64,000 bases of DNA from NCBI RefSeq assembly GCF_008370685.1, contig NZ_VTZU01000028.1, positions 17,482 to 81,481 of the forward strand, in the 5' to 3' direction. Source of the DNA: Aquimarina sp. RZ0. Lineage in GTDB: Bacteria > Bacteroidota > Bacteroidia > Flavobacteriales > Flavobacteriaceae. The translations under genes and the position numbers were made by a program. Below the pieces are notes generated by a model, which saw only the letters and a list, made by a program, of their open reading frames with translations, was not told where the DNA came from and did no database searches. Shown in pieces: positions 20,044-29,882 of the stretch (positions within the stretch are counted from its first letter, which is position 1; each line of letters opens with the position of its first letter).

Positions 20044-21536
20044 ATCTCTTTATTATTTAGTATTCTTTTTAATTCTTTTTTCCAGTTTTTATAAGCCTCC
20101 TGATATGCTTCCTTATTTTGGAGTGGTCGGTAGGTTCTTACATGATCATTTTCTGTAATCACACTGTCCAGACTATCAAATGTACCATCAGCCATACCAG
20201 CTGCTCTGGCAGCACCAATTGCTCCCGTAGTATTATATATCTCAATATCCTGCTCAATCAGCGTTGCCACTGTAGTCGCAAAAATCTCAGCTCTGAATAA
20301 GTTATCATTTCCTGCTCTGATTACTTTAATCTCTGTCTCATCTTTTTTGAGTATTTCCATTCCATACATAAAAGAAAAGGCAATCCCTTCTAACGCTGCT
20401 CTAATAATGTGTGACCGCGTGTGTTTATTTAGATTAATATTACAAATATGTGACCCTATATTAGCATTATTAAACATACGCTCCGCTCCATTCCCAAAAG
20501 GCACTAATTGCAGGTTATCACTACCTATAGGAATTTTAGACGCATAAGAATTCATTGTTTGGTATGAGTTCATTTCCAGATTAAGATTATCTTTCAACCA
20601 TCTGTATTGAATTCCAGCTCCATTAACACACAGTAACTTACCTATTCTAATGTTGTCTGCACTATGATTTACGTGTGCAAAATTATTAAATTTCACTCCT
20701 TCTTTTGCAAAAAGAGTGTCTGTTATTGCATAAATAACTCCAGATGTACCGCCAGTAGCCGCAACTTCTCCTGGATTAAACACATTAAGAGATAATGCGT
20801 TATTTGACTGATCTCCAGCTCTATATACTATTGGTAATCCTTCTTTTAAACCGCTTTCTTCTGCTCCCTTTTTTGATACTTTTGATTGCAGACCAAATGT
20901 TTCTACAATATCCGGAACCATCTCCTTATCTACACCATAATAATCCAACAGTATATCTGCTGGTTTATCCTCTATAAAATCCCAGAGTGCACCTTCAGAA
21001 AGCCCTGATTTAGTAGTCGTTATTTCTCCCGAAAATTTATATGCTATATAATCTCCAGGTAACATAAACTTATAAATTTGATCATAATGATGAGGCTCAT
21101 TATCCTTAACCCACTTAAGTTTTGAGGCCGTTAAATTAGCCGGAGAGTTCAGCATATGGTTCATACATAGATCTTCTCCTATGTCATTGAATGCTTGATT
21201 ACCAATAGTAACTGCCCTACTATCGCACCAGATAATTGAATTTCGGATTAATGCTCCTTGCTTATCTACCAGTACTAATCCATGCATCTGATAAGCAATC
21301 CCAATTCCTTTTATTTGATCTGCCGTTATATTATTTTCTCTTAGAATTCTTTTGGAAGCTATACAAATATTCTTCCACCATGAATTTGGATCTTGTTCTG
21401 CCCAATTCGTATTGACAGCAATGATATCCATCTCTTTTTTGGGTTCTTGAACCGTTGAAATTGATGTGCCTGTGGTAGCATCTATTAATGCTACTTTTAT
21501 AGAGGAACTCCCCAAATCAAAACCTATATAAAACAT
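20040..21536 (-). CDS. xylB: Xylulokinase
   Basis: A 498-aa FGGY-family sugar kinase phosphorylating D-xylulose to xylulose 5-phosphate for the pentose phosphate pathway. It starts with the ATPase loop [10 protein letters not shown], has M-H-G-L-V, W-C-D-S-R and the C-terminal A-A-L-E-G-I-A-F signature near residue 380. First gene of the xylB-xylA operon. No xylose transporter or repressor is present in the window, so the promoter upstream of 21536 is probably controlled in trans. Confidence 0.95.
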   Translation of the reverse strand: MFYIGFDLGSSSIKVALIDATTGTSISTVQEPKKEMDIIAVNTNWAEQDPNSWWKNICIASKRILRENNITADQIKGIGIAYQMHGLVLVDKQGALIRNSIIWCDSRAVTIGNQAFNDIGEDLCMNHMLNSPANLTASKLKWVKDNEPHHYDQIYKFMLPGDYIAYKFSGEITTTKSGLSEGALWDFIEDKPADILLDYYGVDKEMVPDIVETFGLQSKVSKKGAEESGLKEGLPIVYRAGDQSNNALSLNVFNPGEVAATGGTSGVIYAITDTLFAKEGVKFNNFAHVNHSADNIRIGKLLCVNGAGIQYRWLKDNLNLEMNSYQTMNSYASKIPIGSDNLQLVPFGNGAERMFNNANIGSHICNINLNKHTRSHIIRAALEGIAFSFMYGMEILKKDETEIKVIRAGNDNLFRAEIFATTVATLIEQDIEIYNTTGAIGAARAAGMADGTFDSLDSVITENDHVRTYRPLQNKEAYQEAYKNWKKELKRILNNKEI

Positions 21537-22149
21537 GTATATTTCTTAATTTTTTTAGTTGTTAAGATACGTGATAAACTTCCACTTTTTGGAGTGATCT
21601 CAATAGTAATTTTGGTTTTTATTATATCTTGTATGGTTAAATAATGTAAACTTCTTCACTACTTCTACCTTACAAATTTTTAAACGGGCAGTTGTTTTGT
21701 AAAAATTACCCTACTGCTTTTAAAAAATCGTTCCTTAGGTATTCACGATTTTCATCAACAATTATATAAGAATTGCCCTATGTATATTATTTTTTAGAGA
21801 AAAAATACTTCTGGACCTTTGGTAATTACAAAAGTACTTTCTGAATACAAATACAACTTACAACTTCTACAAATACTATTTTCATACACAATAAAAAATC
21901 AAAATTTAGGATTTCACGTGCTACTTCAAAAACATCAAGAGGTTATTTTGCAAAGAAAAAAAGAAATAAAAAACCCATAAACCCAATAATAACAGCAAGT
22001 TATCCTTGTTTTTTCATCTATAATCATTTTGGCAAGCACATTTGATTTCACGAATTCTAGTCCAATTCTTACGAATACTAAAAACCTTACTTTTTTATCT
22101 TTTCTTGTGCTTACTTTTGAGTAAATAATCAACCTCAAAATATACTCAT
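21537..22149. other. Divergent intergenic region upstream of xylB
   Basis: About 610 bp between xylB (minus) and a secreted-protein gene (plus). It must contain both promoters. A minus-strand open stretch at 21935-22162 has no family resemblance and overlaps the start of the plus-strand gene, so I do not call it. No palindrome stands out as an obvious xylose operator. Confidence 0.45.
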
Positions 22150-22716
22150 ATGAAAAAAGCAATTATCTTTTTCATCTTAATTATAGGGTTTCAATTTATG
22201 AAAGCACAAAGTTTTCAGAAAACCGGAAAGTATATGGCAGTAACTGAAATTAAAGAGAATGGTGCAGAATATCCAACATATTTGGTGGATCTTGTACGTT
22301 CGGGGGGAATTTCGGAAAAACTATCTACTTTCACTATCGATGATACGGAGCTTTTTGAGGACATCTTTATTACCACCTTAGAGAATCCCGGTTTACAGGG
22401 AATCTCTGAGGTGATTAAGATGGAAATTGAATATTTAGCTTGTTGTGCCGAAGTAGAATCTTACTATTTTATGATTACGGATAAGAATGAGGTTGTTTCC
22501 CTTCCACGATTAACCAATGTGTACTGTGAAAACTCTAATACGGATTCTCAATATACTTTTCCCAACCAAAAATATGGTGTAGAAGGAAATATTTTGGAAA
22601 CCGAAACATTGTATAAAGAAACCTCTGAAGTTAAATATATAAATTTAAAACAAAGTTTTACCTGGAATGACAACGAATTCAATCCTTCAAAAAATACAGC
22701 AATTACCAGCTATTAA
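22150..22716 (+). CDS. Secreted protein of unknown function
   Basis: A 188-aa protein with a typical signal peptide (residues 1-20, cleavage after M-K-A-Q). The mature part is acidic and beta-rich, with an internal C-C-A-E motif near residue 98 and one more cysteine (V-Y-C-E). No family recognised. It precedes the sensor kinase by about 220-280 bp on the same strand but is probably transcribed separately. Confidence 0.7.
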   Translation: MKKAIIFFILIIGFQFMKAQSFQKTGKYMAVTEIKENGAEYPTYLVDLVRSGGISEKLSTFTIDDTELFEDIFITTLENPGLQGISEVIKMEIEYLACCAEVESYYFMITDKNEVVSLPRLTNVYCENSNTDSQYTFPNQKYGVEGNILETETLYKETSEVKYINLKQSFTWNDNEFNPSKNTAITSY

Positions 22717-22994
22717 TAACTTAAGAGAAAGGAATAATATTTTTATTGTATTATACTATTTTACTGCGTTATTCTATTCGTTTTCATGCTTTTTTAAAGC
22801 TTGAAAATATCATTCTCCTAGTATAGACCAATGTATACAGCAGGCTTATCCAATTATTTCCAACTGTTTTTCCCAAAAAAACTGCCTGCTTGTATACGGT
22901 TTATTTTTAACATGAATTTCTGTATAAGTATTTAATGGGTTTTCATTATCAAAAATTCAGTTTGATTATATTTGTTATCAAACCAAGTTTTTTT

Positions 22995-25900
22995 ATGTCC
23001 CCATATAATTTTAAGTATTTTATTTTTTTAATTTCTTTTATCTGTTGTTCTGTTGATAAAACATCTGCTCAGAACAATGGACTTAGGGCATATACCCTGG
23101 AAGATGGATTACCTCAATCTCAGGTATATGATATCATACAAGATGATATTGGGTATTTATGGTTAGGTACTCGCGGAGGTGGAGTTTGCAAGTTTAATGG
23201 TGAAGAATTCGAAGTATGGAATGAGGATGATGGATTATTATCTAACTACATCCATTCTTTATCATTCGCAAATGACAGCCTTTTTATAGGAACCAGGAAA
23301 GGGCTTTCCATAAAAACCAAAAAAAAGTTTTACAATCTTGAGGGATTTCAAATTAATAAAATTTTTAGAGTTAACAACAAAACATATCTAGCCACCAATG
23401 TAGGAATACATCAATACCTCCCCGAAAAAGGACTCAAAAAAATAATGCTGGACACAAAAATCAATACAAGTATTATTAATGATATTGTATATGATGGTAA
23501 ATTGTTCTGGGTAGCGACAAACAAAGGGCTTTGGAAATTAAATAAAATACATAAAGATGCCAGTATTATGGTAAGACATAGTGCTTTCAATTTTTCGGCT
23601 GCATTATATCATAAATCCAAGGTGTATGCTGCGGCATTTAACAAAGGGGTTTTAGTACTCAATACCAATGCTAAGACTTATGGTAACGACTGGATAAAAG
23701 AACCTATGAGGGTAAATCATATTTCTGTCCATAATAATGAATTATGGTTCTCTACAGACAATAGAGGGATTTCTGTTGTCAACCTTGGAGAATTCAAAAT
23801 AAAGAAAAAGATCAATCAAAAAAATGGATTGGCCATTTCTCATATTAGAAAAAGTATCTCTGATCGTCAATCTAACATCTGGATAGCAACCTCCGGTGGT
23901 GGGTTTTATAAATATTTCCCTAATAACTTTACACACTATGATCAAAAAACAGGATTAAAAAGGAACAGAGTATATGCTGTACATTCTTTTAATGATGAGA
24001 TATGGGCTTCAAATTCTGAAGCGGGTCTTATAAAAATAAACACCGATGGCATACAAGACATACAACAAGATGAAAAATTTGCTAATGTAAAGATTAAGAC
24101 GATTACCAATGACAACCGGGGTAATATATGGGTAGGCTCTGAAGGTAAAGGAATTCTGTATAAGCAAATAACGACAAAGGATAGTATTGTTGTTGATAAG
24201 TCGAATCTTAAAAAACCAACAACATATACGGTAGTAAAAACAGAAATAAAAGATCGTATCATTAATAAGAAAAGAGGTCTTCTATCAAATTGGATTAGAT
24301 CCATTGTTATAAGCAATGATACGGTTTGGGCAGCGTCAAACTCTAGCGGAATTACCCGTTTTGTCTATGATTATAAAAAAAACAAGCTAAGAAAAACCCG
24401 AAGATTCACTAAAAGAAGAGGTATTGAAGATGTACAAATTAGTGATATGAAAAAAGGGCCTAAAGGTAAAATCTGGTATGCTACACAAAATGGCGATGTT
24501 GGTTATTTAAAAAAAAATAAAGTTACGCATCTAAATAATGTTATAAATCAAAAAATTTCTATTAATACCTTACTATTTAATGATGATAAATTATATATAG
24601 GCACTGCTGGTCAGGGAATCTGGTGGTCTGATCTTAGTGGTAAAATAAAATTCAATAAATTAAAAGGAGAAAAAGATTTGTATTCCAACAATATCTACCA
24701 GATGATTTTTGACAATAATAATGATTTATGGGTAGGGACTGAGCGAGGTGTTGATCGAATAGAAATCAATCTATTGAATCAAATAACAGATGTCTTCCAT
24801 TTTGGAAGAAATGATGGCTTTTTGGGCATTGAAACTTGTCTAAATGCTGTAACCAAAGATATCAAAGGAAATCTTTGGTTTGGAGCAATTTACGGGTTAA
24901 CAAAGTATGAATCTGGAGAAATCAGCAAAGCCACTACCAAACCCGAAATATTCTTTGAAAATGTAGAAGTTGCCTATAAAAGCTTGGATTCTATTAACCC
25001 AAATATTTGGTCCAAAAACAATAATATTCTCCAGCTAACACCTACACAAACAGAGTTGTCTTTTAGTTATAAAACTATTGATCTTGACCACCCTAATGAT
25101 ATTGAATACCGCTATAAGCTTAATAATACTGCCTGGAGTCCCTGGTCTTCTGATCAGAAACAAAATTTAGCAGGATTAGCATATGGAGAACATTCGTTTT
25201 CTGCTCAATCCAGAAATCACAGATGGGAAGAAAGCGAACCTATTACATTTAAGCTATTTATCGACAAACCTATTTATCAGAAAATATGGTTTCAGTTAAC
25301 TTTATTAGTGTTAATACTTCTGGCGCTAACGGCGATCACACTTTCTTATATTAGAAAAGTAAAATTGAAGAGTAAAGAAGAAAGAGAACGATTACAGATG
25401 CAAAACCATCTGTTATCACTAGAACAAAAAGCATTAAGACTACAAATGAACCCTCATTTTATTTTTAATGTACTCAATGGTATTAAAGCGATGGGAACAA
25501 GTAATCCTACAAAAATGAATAATACTATAAACACCTTTGCTACACTACTTAGAGAAACTTTGTATAATTCCAGAAAAGATAATATTACCTTAGATCAGGA
25601 AATGAAAACGCTTAAACACTATATAGAGGTAGAAAAACTAATGGCTAATAAACCATTTGAATATACTATTTCTATCGATTCTGAGTTTGATCCAGAAGAA
25701 GTTCTTATTCCACCTATGCTTATTCAGCCTTTTGTAGAAAATGCCATAAGACACGGAATTTTGAAAGGAAATAAAAACGGAATTTTAAAAGTTTTGTTTC
25801 ATACTAATGAAGAATTCTTACATTGTAAGATATTAGATAATGGCTTGGGTATATTTCAGTCTCAAAAAGCCAAAATAAAAACAGACCATCAATCTATGGC

Positions 25901-26036
25901 ATTAACAGTTACCCAAGAAAGATTAGAATCTATTTCTGGGAAAGATGCCTTACAAATAGAAGAGATTATAGAAGAAGATTCGTCAATAGCAGGCACCCAA
26001 ATCGCCTTTAGAATACCATTAGAAACCGATTACTAA
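22995..26036 (+). CDS. Propeller sensor histidine kinase, LytS type
   Basis: About 1013 aa starting at the ATG at 22995, which gives a signal peptide ending near T-S-A-Q; an in-frame ATG at 22935 adds 20 residues. The periplasmic part carries two-component-regulator propeller repeats (L-P-Q-S-x-V-Y-D-I-I-Q-D-D-x-G-Y-L-W-L-G-T and later W-V-G-S/T blades) and a Y_Y_Y-type beta domain (about 650-760), then one transmembrane helix (about 775-797), a coiled coil and a His-kinase domain with phosphoacceptor L-Q-M-N-P-H-F-I-F-N and the N-box F-V-E-N-A-I-R-H-G. The response regulator follows eight bases downstream. The ligand is unknown; related propeller sensors often detect glycans. Confidence 0.92.
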   Translation: MSPYNFKYFIFLISFICCSVDKTSAQNNGLRAYTLEDGLPQSQVYDIIQDDIGYLWLGTRGGGVCKFNGEEFEVWNEDDGLLSNYIHSLSFANDSLFIGTRKGLSIKTKKKFYNLEGFQINKIFRVNNKTYLATNVGIHQYLPEKGLKKIMLDTKINTSIINDIVYDGKLFWVATNKGLWKLNKIHKDASIMVRHSAFNFSAALYHKSKVYAAAFNKGVLVLNTNAKTYGNDWIKEPMRVNHISVHNNELWFSTDNRGISVVNLGEFKIKKKINQKNGLAISHIRKSISDRQSNIWIATSGGGFYKYFPNNFTHYDQKTGLKRNRVYAVHSFNDEIWASNSEAGLIKINTDGIQDIQQDEKFANVKIKTITNDNRGNIWVGSEGKGILYKQITTKDSIVVDKSNLKKPTTYTVVKTEIKDRIINKKRGLLSNWIRSIVISNDTVWAASNSSGITRFVYDYKKNKLRKTRRFTKRRGIEDVQISDMKKGPKGKIWYATQNGDVGYLKKNKVTHLNNVINQKISINTLLFNDDKLYIGTAGQGIWWSDLSGKIKFNKLKGEKDLYSNNIYQMIFDNNNDLWVGTERGVDRIEINLLNQITDVFHFGRNDGFLGIETCLNAVTKDIKGNLWFGAIYGLTKYESGEISKATTKPEIFFENVEVAYKSLDSINPNIWSKNNNILQLTPTQTELSFSYKTIDLDHPNDIEYRYKLNNTAWSPWSSDQKQNLAGLAYGEHSFSAQSRNHRWEESEPITFKLFIDKPIYQKIWFQLTLLVLILLALTAITLSYIRKVKLKSKEERERLQMQNHLLSLEQKALRLQMNPHFIFNVLNGIKAMGTSNPTKMNNTINTFATLLRETLYNSRKDNITLDQEMKTLKHYIEVEKLMANKPFEYTISIDSEFDPEEVLIPPMLIQPFVENAIRHGILKGNKNGILKVLFHTNEEFLHCKILDNGLGIFQSQKAKIKTDHQSMALTVTQERLESISGKDALQIEEIIEEDSSIAGTQIAFRIPLETDY

Positions 26037-26044
26037 ATAACATT

Positions 26045-26794
26045 ATGCTAACAGCTATTATAGTAGAAGATATGCCCGATGCACTTCAATTATTGAAAAG
26101 TGACCTGGAAACAAATCACCCAGAAATAAATATTGTTGACACCGCTCGAAGTGTAGTAGAAGCGGCAAAAGCATTAGGCAACAATGAACCAGATATCTTA
26201 TTTTTGGATATTATGCTCGGTGACGGCACTGGTTTTGATGTACTGGAAATATTCCCAGAACTAAAATCTAAAATCATATTTGTTACAGCAAGTGATGAAT
26301 ATGCAATCAGAGCCTTTAAATTTGCAGCGATAGATTATGTTTTAAAACCATACTCTAATGAAGAATTAGCTCAGGCAATTGCAAAAGCAAAGGAACAAAT
26401 ACAACCGAATAGAGAAAGGTTAAATATCTTACAAGATACCTTATCTGCTCCAGAACAAAAACCTGATAAAATTTCCTTACACACCTTAGACAAAATCATT
26501 ATTGTAAGTCTTGATGATATCGTGCGTTGTGAATCTGATAGTAATAATACTATTTTTTATCTGGAGGATGGGCAAAAGATTTTTGTAACCAAGACCTTAA
26601 AATATTTTGCAGATATGCTGAAAAATTATCAATTCCTACGTGTGCATCAAAGTCACTTGGTTAACATTCAATGCATCAGTGCTTTTATAAAAGCAGATGG
26701 TGGCTATCTGATGCTTAAGAATGGAGAAAATATACCAGTTTCTGTGCGTAAGAAAGTAGAAGTCATGGATATTTTAGACAGCATGCATCGCTAA
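26045..26794 (+). CDS. LytTR-family response regulator
   Basis: A 249-aa partner of the preceding sensor kinase. Receiver domain 1-120 with acidic pair E8-D9, phosphoacceptor D55 (L-F-L-D-I-M), T81 region (F-V-T-A-S) and conserved Lys (V-L-K-P-Y). A LytTR DNA-binding domain covers about 150-249 (F-L-R-V-H-Q-S-H-L-V-N). Operon with the kinase. Targets are not evident; no gene of carbohydrate uptake adjoins it. Confidence 0.93.
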   Translation: MLTAIIVEDMPDALQLLKSDLETNHPEINIVDTARSVVEAAKALGNNEPDILFLDIMLGDGTGFDVLEIFPELKSKIIFVTASDEYAIRAFKFAAIDYVLKPYSNEELAQAIAKAKEQIQPNRERLNILQDTLSAPEQKPDKISLHTLDKIIIVSLDDIVRCESDSNNTIFYLEDGQKIFVTKTLKYFADMLKNYQFLRVHQSHLVNIQCISAFIKADGGYLMLKNGENIPVSVRKKVEVMDILDSMHR

Positions 26795-26804
26795 TAATAT
26801 ACAC

Positions 26805-26854
26805 ATGAGAGCTACTGAAATTTCTCTCTGTAATTAAAAATCAGTAGCTCTCAT
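26805..26854. terminator. Long-stem hairpin after the response regulator gene
   Basis: ATGAGAGCTACTGA and TCAGTAGCTCTCAT form a perfect 14-bp stem with a 22-nt loop just after the stop at 26794. No T run follows on the plus strand. The right arm is also the last codons of the minus-strand broken gene, so the hairpin could end both messages. Confidence 0.55.
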
Positions 26855-27575
26855 CGACATTTCCATTAAAAATACAAACCTATCCACTGGAGAAGAAGTC
26901 GCTTTTGTTTTTATAGCTTTTATAGAGAAATTAGAACCTAAATATGGCCTTCCATCAATAAAATTGAAATCTTCATTATATAATTGATTTTTTAATTGTA
27001 ATAAATGTGAATCTGTTATATTAGAAAAGCAGATATATGGACAATATGTTTGTGTTTCTCTTTTACTTAGATTTGAATAACGTTTAGATATAGTTTGCGT
27101 TATTTCTTTTATTTCACTAAACAAATAAGAAGAAGGTAATTCAATGATAAAAAAACGTTCAAATGGAGATTTATACGATTTATAACTAAAAATTTCGCAT
27201 ATTCATCGTTTCTTTTTCCTTTCTACTTCGTTTAAAAAATAAACTGTAGCTATAGCTATACTTGATTTTTTTGCCTTGCATAAAGAAAAAATAATTCAAT
27301 GAATTTATACGAATTTTTTAATCACAAATCGTATTATTAAGGGTTGTAAAATATTTACTTCTGAGTTCTTTATGAAAAGATATTCTTCCCTTTAGTTCCA
27401 AAAACCATTTATTGAAAAGTATTTTTTTATAGTTGATTCTTTCTAAAAAAATTAGTTTTGAAATTTTTCTAGAATTAATATTTCCCTCTATTGCTATTTT
27501 TCTAATTTCATTTAAAGCATTATTATAAAAATAGTACTCAGCCTCAAAAGAATCACAAGAAAAGTAAATAGACAA
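26834..27575 (-). pseudogene. Unknown protein gene, truncated at 5' end and split by the 160-bp MITE
   Basis: On the minus strand the 5' part (27575-27318) ends with T-I-C-D encoded by the transposon; the 3' part runs from the element's other side to 26834. Deleting 27174-27333 with one TAA joins ctt-aat-aaa-tct-cca and restores one frame of about 192 codons ending M-R-A-T-D-F. The N-terminus has no normal start (TTG at 27575 only) and directly abuts an IS701-like transposase remnant, so the 5' end has probably been lost. No family recognised; one C-P-Y-I-C-F motif is present in the 3' part. Confidence 0.75.
27174..27333 (-). mobile_element. Complete 160-bp MITE, second copy
   Basis: Same element as 3840-3999 in opposite orientation, three differences in 160 bases, flanked by TTA (TAA on the minus strand) at 27171-27173 and 27334-27336. 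It interrupts a coding sequence whose frame is restored by precise excision, exactly as for the first copy. Confidence 0.92.
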
Positions 27576-28188
27576 TTTAGCTATTATAATCCGAAGCGAT
27601 CAACGAATTTATTTCAATAACGATCCTAACGAAAAATGTAGGGTAGATAAATACATAGCTAGTTTATCAGAAGATGATTTTGAGCAAATTGATATCCGAA
27701 AATCCACCAAAGGAACCCTAAAGGCAAAATTCCATTATGCTAGGGTACAGGTGTCGACTACCAATCATAGATGGCTGGATTTGATATTGTTGGTTAGAAA
27801 GGATGCCGATGGAAAAACCAAATATTCCTTAACCAATATGGAAAATGATCATATCAAGGAATTAGCTCAAAAACAAGGACAAAGAATATTCGTAGAACAA
27901 ATTTTTAGAGAAGGAAAAAATCTGGTAGCAATGGGAGATTATCAAATCAGAGGATGGCATGGTTTTCATAACCATATGGCAATTTGTATGATGGCTATGT
28001 TGTTGATAACTAAAATCAAACTCAAAAACAGCAACCAAAAATATACTGCCGCTACAATCAAGAAAATTGTCAATCTGTGCATAAAAACAAAAGTAGAACA
28101 ACCACAACTGGCCATTAATCTAATTTTGGAACAGCACCAAAGGTATATAAATCAGCTCTTAAAGAATCAGAAAAAAACAAAAACCTAA
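27570..28188 (+). pseudogene. IS701-like (SRSO17) transposase, 3' remnant
   Basis: An open frame without start covers about 205 codons from 27571. The C-terminal pattern V-E-Q-I-F-R-E-G-K-N-L then G-D-Y-Q-I-R-G-W-H-G-F-H-N-H-M-A matches the end of IS701-family DDE transposases. The 5' half and left end are missing; the frame begins where the neighbouring broken gene starts, marking a deletion or recombination junction. An AATAGGGTACTCG stretch at 28209-28221, just past the stop, recurs at 57705-57717 and may belong to the right end of such an element. Confidence 0.75.
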
Positions 28189-28445
28189 GATGACAAAGTA
28201 GGATTAATAATAGGGTACTCGACTTTTTATTGGTCTTTATAATAAAGTTCTGGTGATAATAAACAGTTAAGGTACAACAAAATTCCAAAGCCTATCTAGT
28301 GTAAAGACTTTGTTTTGAAAAGGAAATTAAGTGCAATGGTAACTATTTAGCGCATGTCAATTTTTCATTGTTGGTTTTTATGATTCATGTCATATAGTCA
28401 TTTTGATTATTTGTTTTTTTGTAGTTCTATTAGTACTTTCATGTC

Positions 28446-28583
28446 ATGGAAAATCGTCCTAGTTATGAAGAGCTTTTAGCTCTTGTGAAATCAATGAGTA
28501 CTAGAATTAAGGAAATGGAAAATCGTCCTAGTTATGAAGAGCTTTTAGCTCTTGTGAAATCAATGAGTACTAGAATTAAGGAA
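28446..28583 (+). repeat. Perfect 69-bp tandem duplication at the start of the transposase gene
   Basis: Bases 28446-28514 and 28515-28583 are identical, each beginning with ATG and encoding the same 23-residue coiled-coil segment (M-E-N-R-P-S-Y...R-I-K-E). Because each unit starts with ATG, translation could begin at either copy; the second gives the family's usual length. Confidence 0.95.
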
Positions 28584-29873
28584 TTGGAGGCTAAGCTTTC
28601 TAGATACGAGAACCCCAAGAATAGTGGTAATAGTAGTATTGCCCCTTCCCAAGATCCATTTAAAAAAACCAAAAGCCTTCGTAAACCCTCTAAGAAATCG
28701 CCAGGCGGACAAAAAGGTCATAAGGGTAGTAATTTGAAGATTGTTTCTCAAGTTGATCAGGTTATACTCTACGACGTTACTAGTTGTATTTGCTGTGGTA
28801 ATGACTTATCTCAGGGAGTTGAGTTGTATGATTTACGTCAGGTTTTTGATATTCCTACGATCTCTATTAAAGTAACAGAGCATAGAAGAGCTAAGAAAAG
28901 ATGTGGTTATTGTGGTAAACAAAATATGGGATCTTTTCCTAAAGAATTAACCCAAAAGGCACAATATGGCAGTAACCTAAAGTCGCTTTGCGTATATCTT
29001 CAAAATTATCAAATGCTTCCTTTTGCTCGCTGTGCTGAGTTTATTTATGACTTGACAGGACATCAACTATCTACAGCTAGTTTGTCAAATTTCCAAAAAC
29101 AATGTTATGCGCATTTACAAAACTATGAACAACAAATAACAAAGCAATTATTACAGAATACTTTATTACACGCAGATGAAACAGGAATTCGTCTTAATGG
29201 TAAAAATACTTGGATACACGTGATCAGTAACAAAACTATAAGCTTTTTTGCACATCACTTAAAAAGAGGTAAAAAGGCTATGGATGCTATAGGAATATTA
29301 GAAAAATATAATGGAACACTCGTTCATGATCGTTTTAGCAGTTACTTCTCCTATCAATGTGAACACAGTCTATGCAATGCTCTTATATTAAGAGACCTTA
29401 TATATGTAGAAGAAGCATTTGAGGCTTCTTGGGCAAAGCGAATCAGAGAACTACTAGTAAGAGCAAAAAAACATAAACAGAAAAATCCAAATCTGAAAGC
29501 ATCATATTATTCAAGAATCTACAAAGAATATGTCGCTATTATAAGACCTATTATAAAATCATATGATAAAAAATTTAAGAAAACAGATGAACAACGATTA
29601 GCTTTTGCTTTAGAAAAGCATAAAGACTTGTTTCTTAAATATATCAAACAAGCTGATATCCCTTTTGACAATAATCAAGCGGAAAGAGATCTCAGAATGA
29701 TAAAGGTAAAACAAAAGGTGTCAGGATGCTTTAGATCCCAAACACACGCTCAATACTTTGCAACTATAAGAGGCTATATTGCTACTGTAAAGAAAAATAA
29801 AGAAAATGTATTAGAGCAGATCAAACAAGCTTTCAATAAAAATTATTTCCTGCCTAAAATAACCGCTGAATAG
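28446..29873 (+). CDS. IS66-family transposase
   Basis: A 475-aa DDE transposase. It has an N-terminal coiled coil, the linker S-S-x-x-P-S-x-D, G-G-Q-K-G-H-K-G, a zinc-finger pair C-x-C-C (about 110) and C-G-Y-C-G (about 152), H-A-D-E-T-G around 243, V-H-D-R-F near 293 and N-x-A-E-R-D-L-R-M near 414. In the usual C-N-A-H-x-L-R-E-L motif the histidine is replaced (C-N-A-L-I-L-R-D-L), which may affect activity. The first 23 codons are exactly duplicated. The last codons lie inside the right inverted repeat. Confidence 0.93.
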   Translation: MENRPSYEELLALVKSMSTRIKEMENRPSYEELLALVKSMSTRIKELEAKLSRYENPKNSGNSSIAPSQDPFKKTKSLRKPSKKSPGGQKGHKGSNLKIVSQVDQVILYDVTSCICCGNDLSQGVELYDLRQVFDIPTISIKVTEHRRAKKRCGYCGKQNMGSFPKELTQKAQYGSNLKSLCVYLQNYQMLPFARCAEFIYDLTGHQLSTASLSNFQKQCYAHLQNYEQQITKQLLQNTLLHADETGIRLNGKNTWIHVISNKTISFFAHHLKRGKKAMDAIGILEKYNGTLVHDRFSSYFSYQCEHSLCNALILRDLIYVEEAFEASWAKRIRELLVRAKKHKQKNPNLKASYYSRIYKEYVAIIRPIIKSYDKKFKKTDEQRLAFALEKHKDLFLKYIKQADIPFDNNQAERDLRMIKVKQKVSGCFRSQTHAQYFATIRGYIATVKKNKENVLEQIKQAFNKNYFLPKITAE

Positions 29874-29882
29874 TTACGTGCA

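Larger units (their letters stand above)
28339..29877 (+). mobile_element. Complete IS66-family element with 8-bp target duplication
   Basis: The ends are GTAACTATTTAGCG and, inverted, GTAACTATTCAGCG; the direct repeat GTGCAATG stands at 28331-28338 and 29878-29885. Eight bases is the usual IS66 duplication. Size is 1539 bp with a single transposase gene and no separate tnpA/tnpB genes. The right target copy contains the ATG of the following 1410-aa gene, so the IS entered at the start codon and pushed away the native promoter and leader (28189-28338). Confidence 0.93.

Noticed and set aside
21935..22162. Minus-strand 75-codon frame upstream of the secreted-protein gene
   Set aside because: No family resemblance, overlaps the start of a better gene, and codon use looks random.
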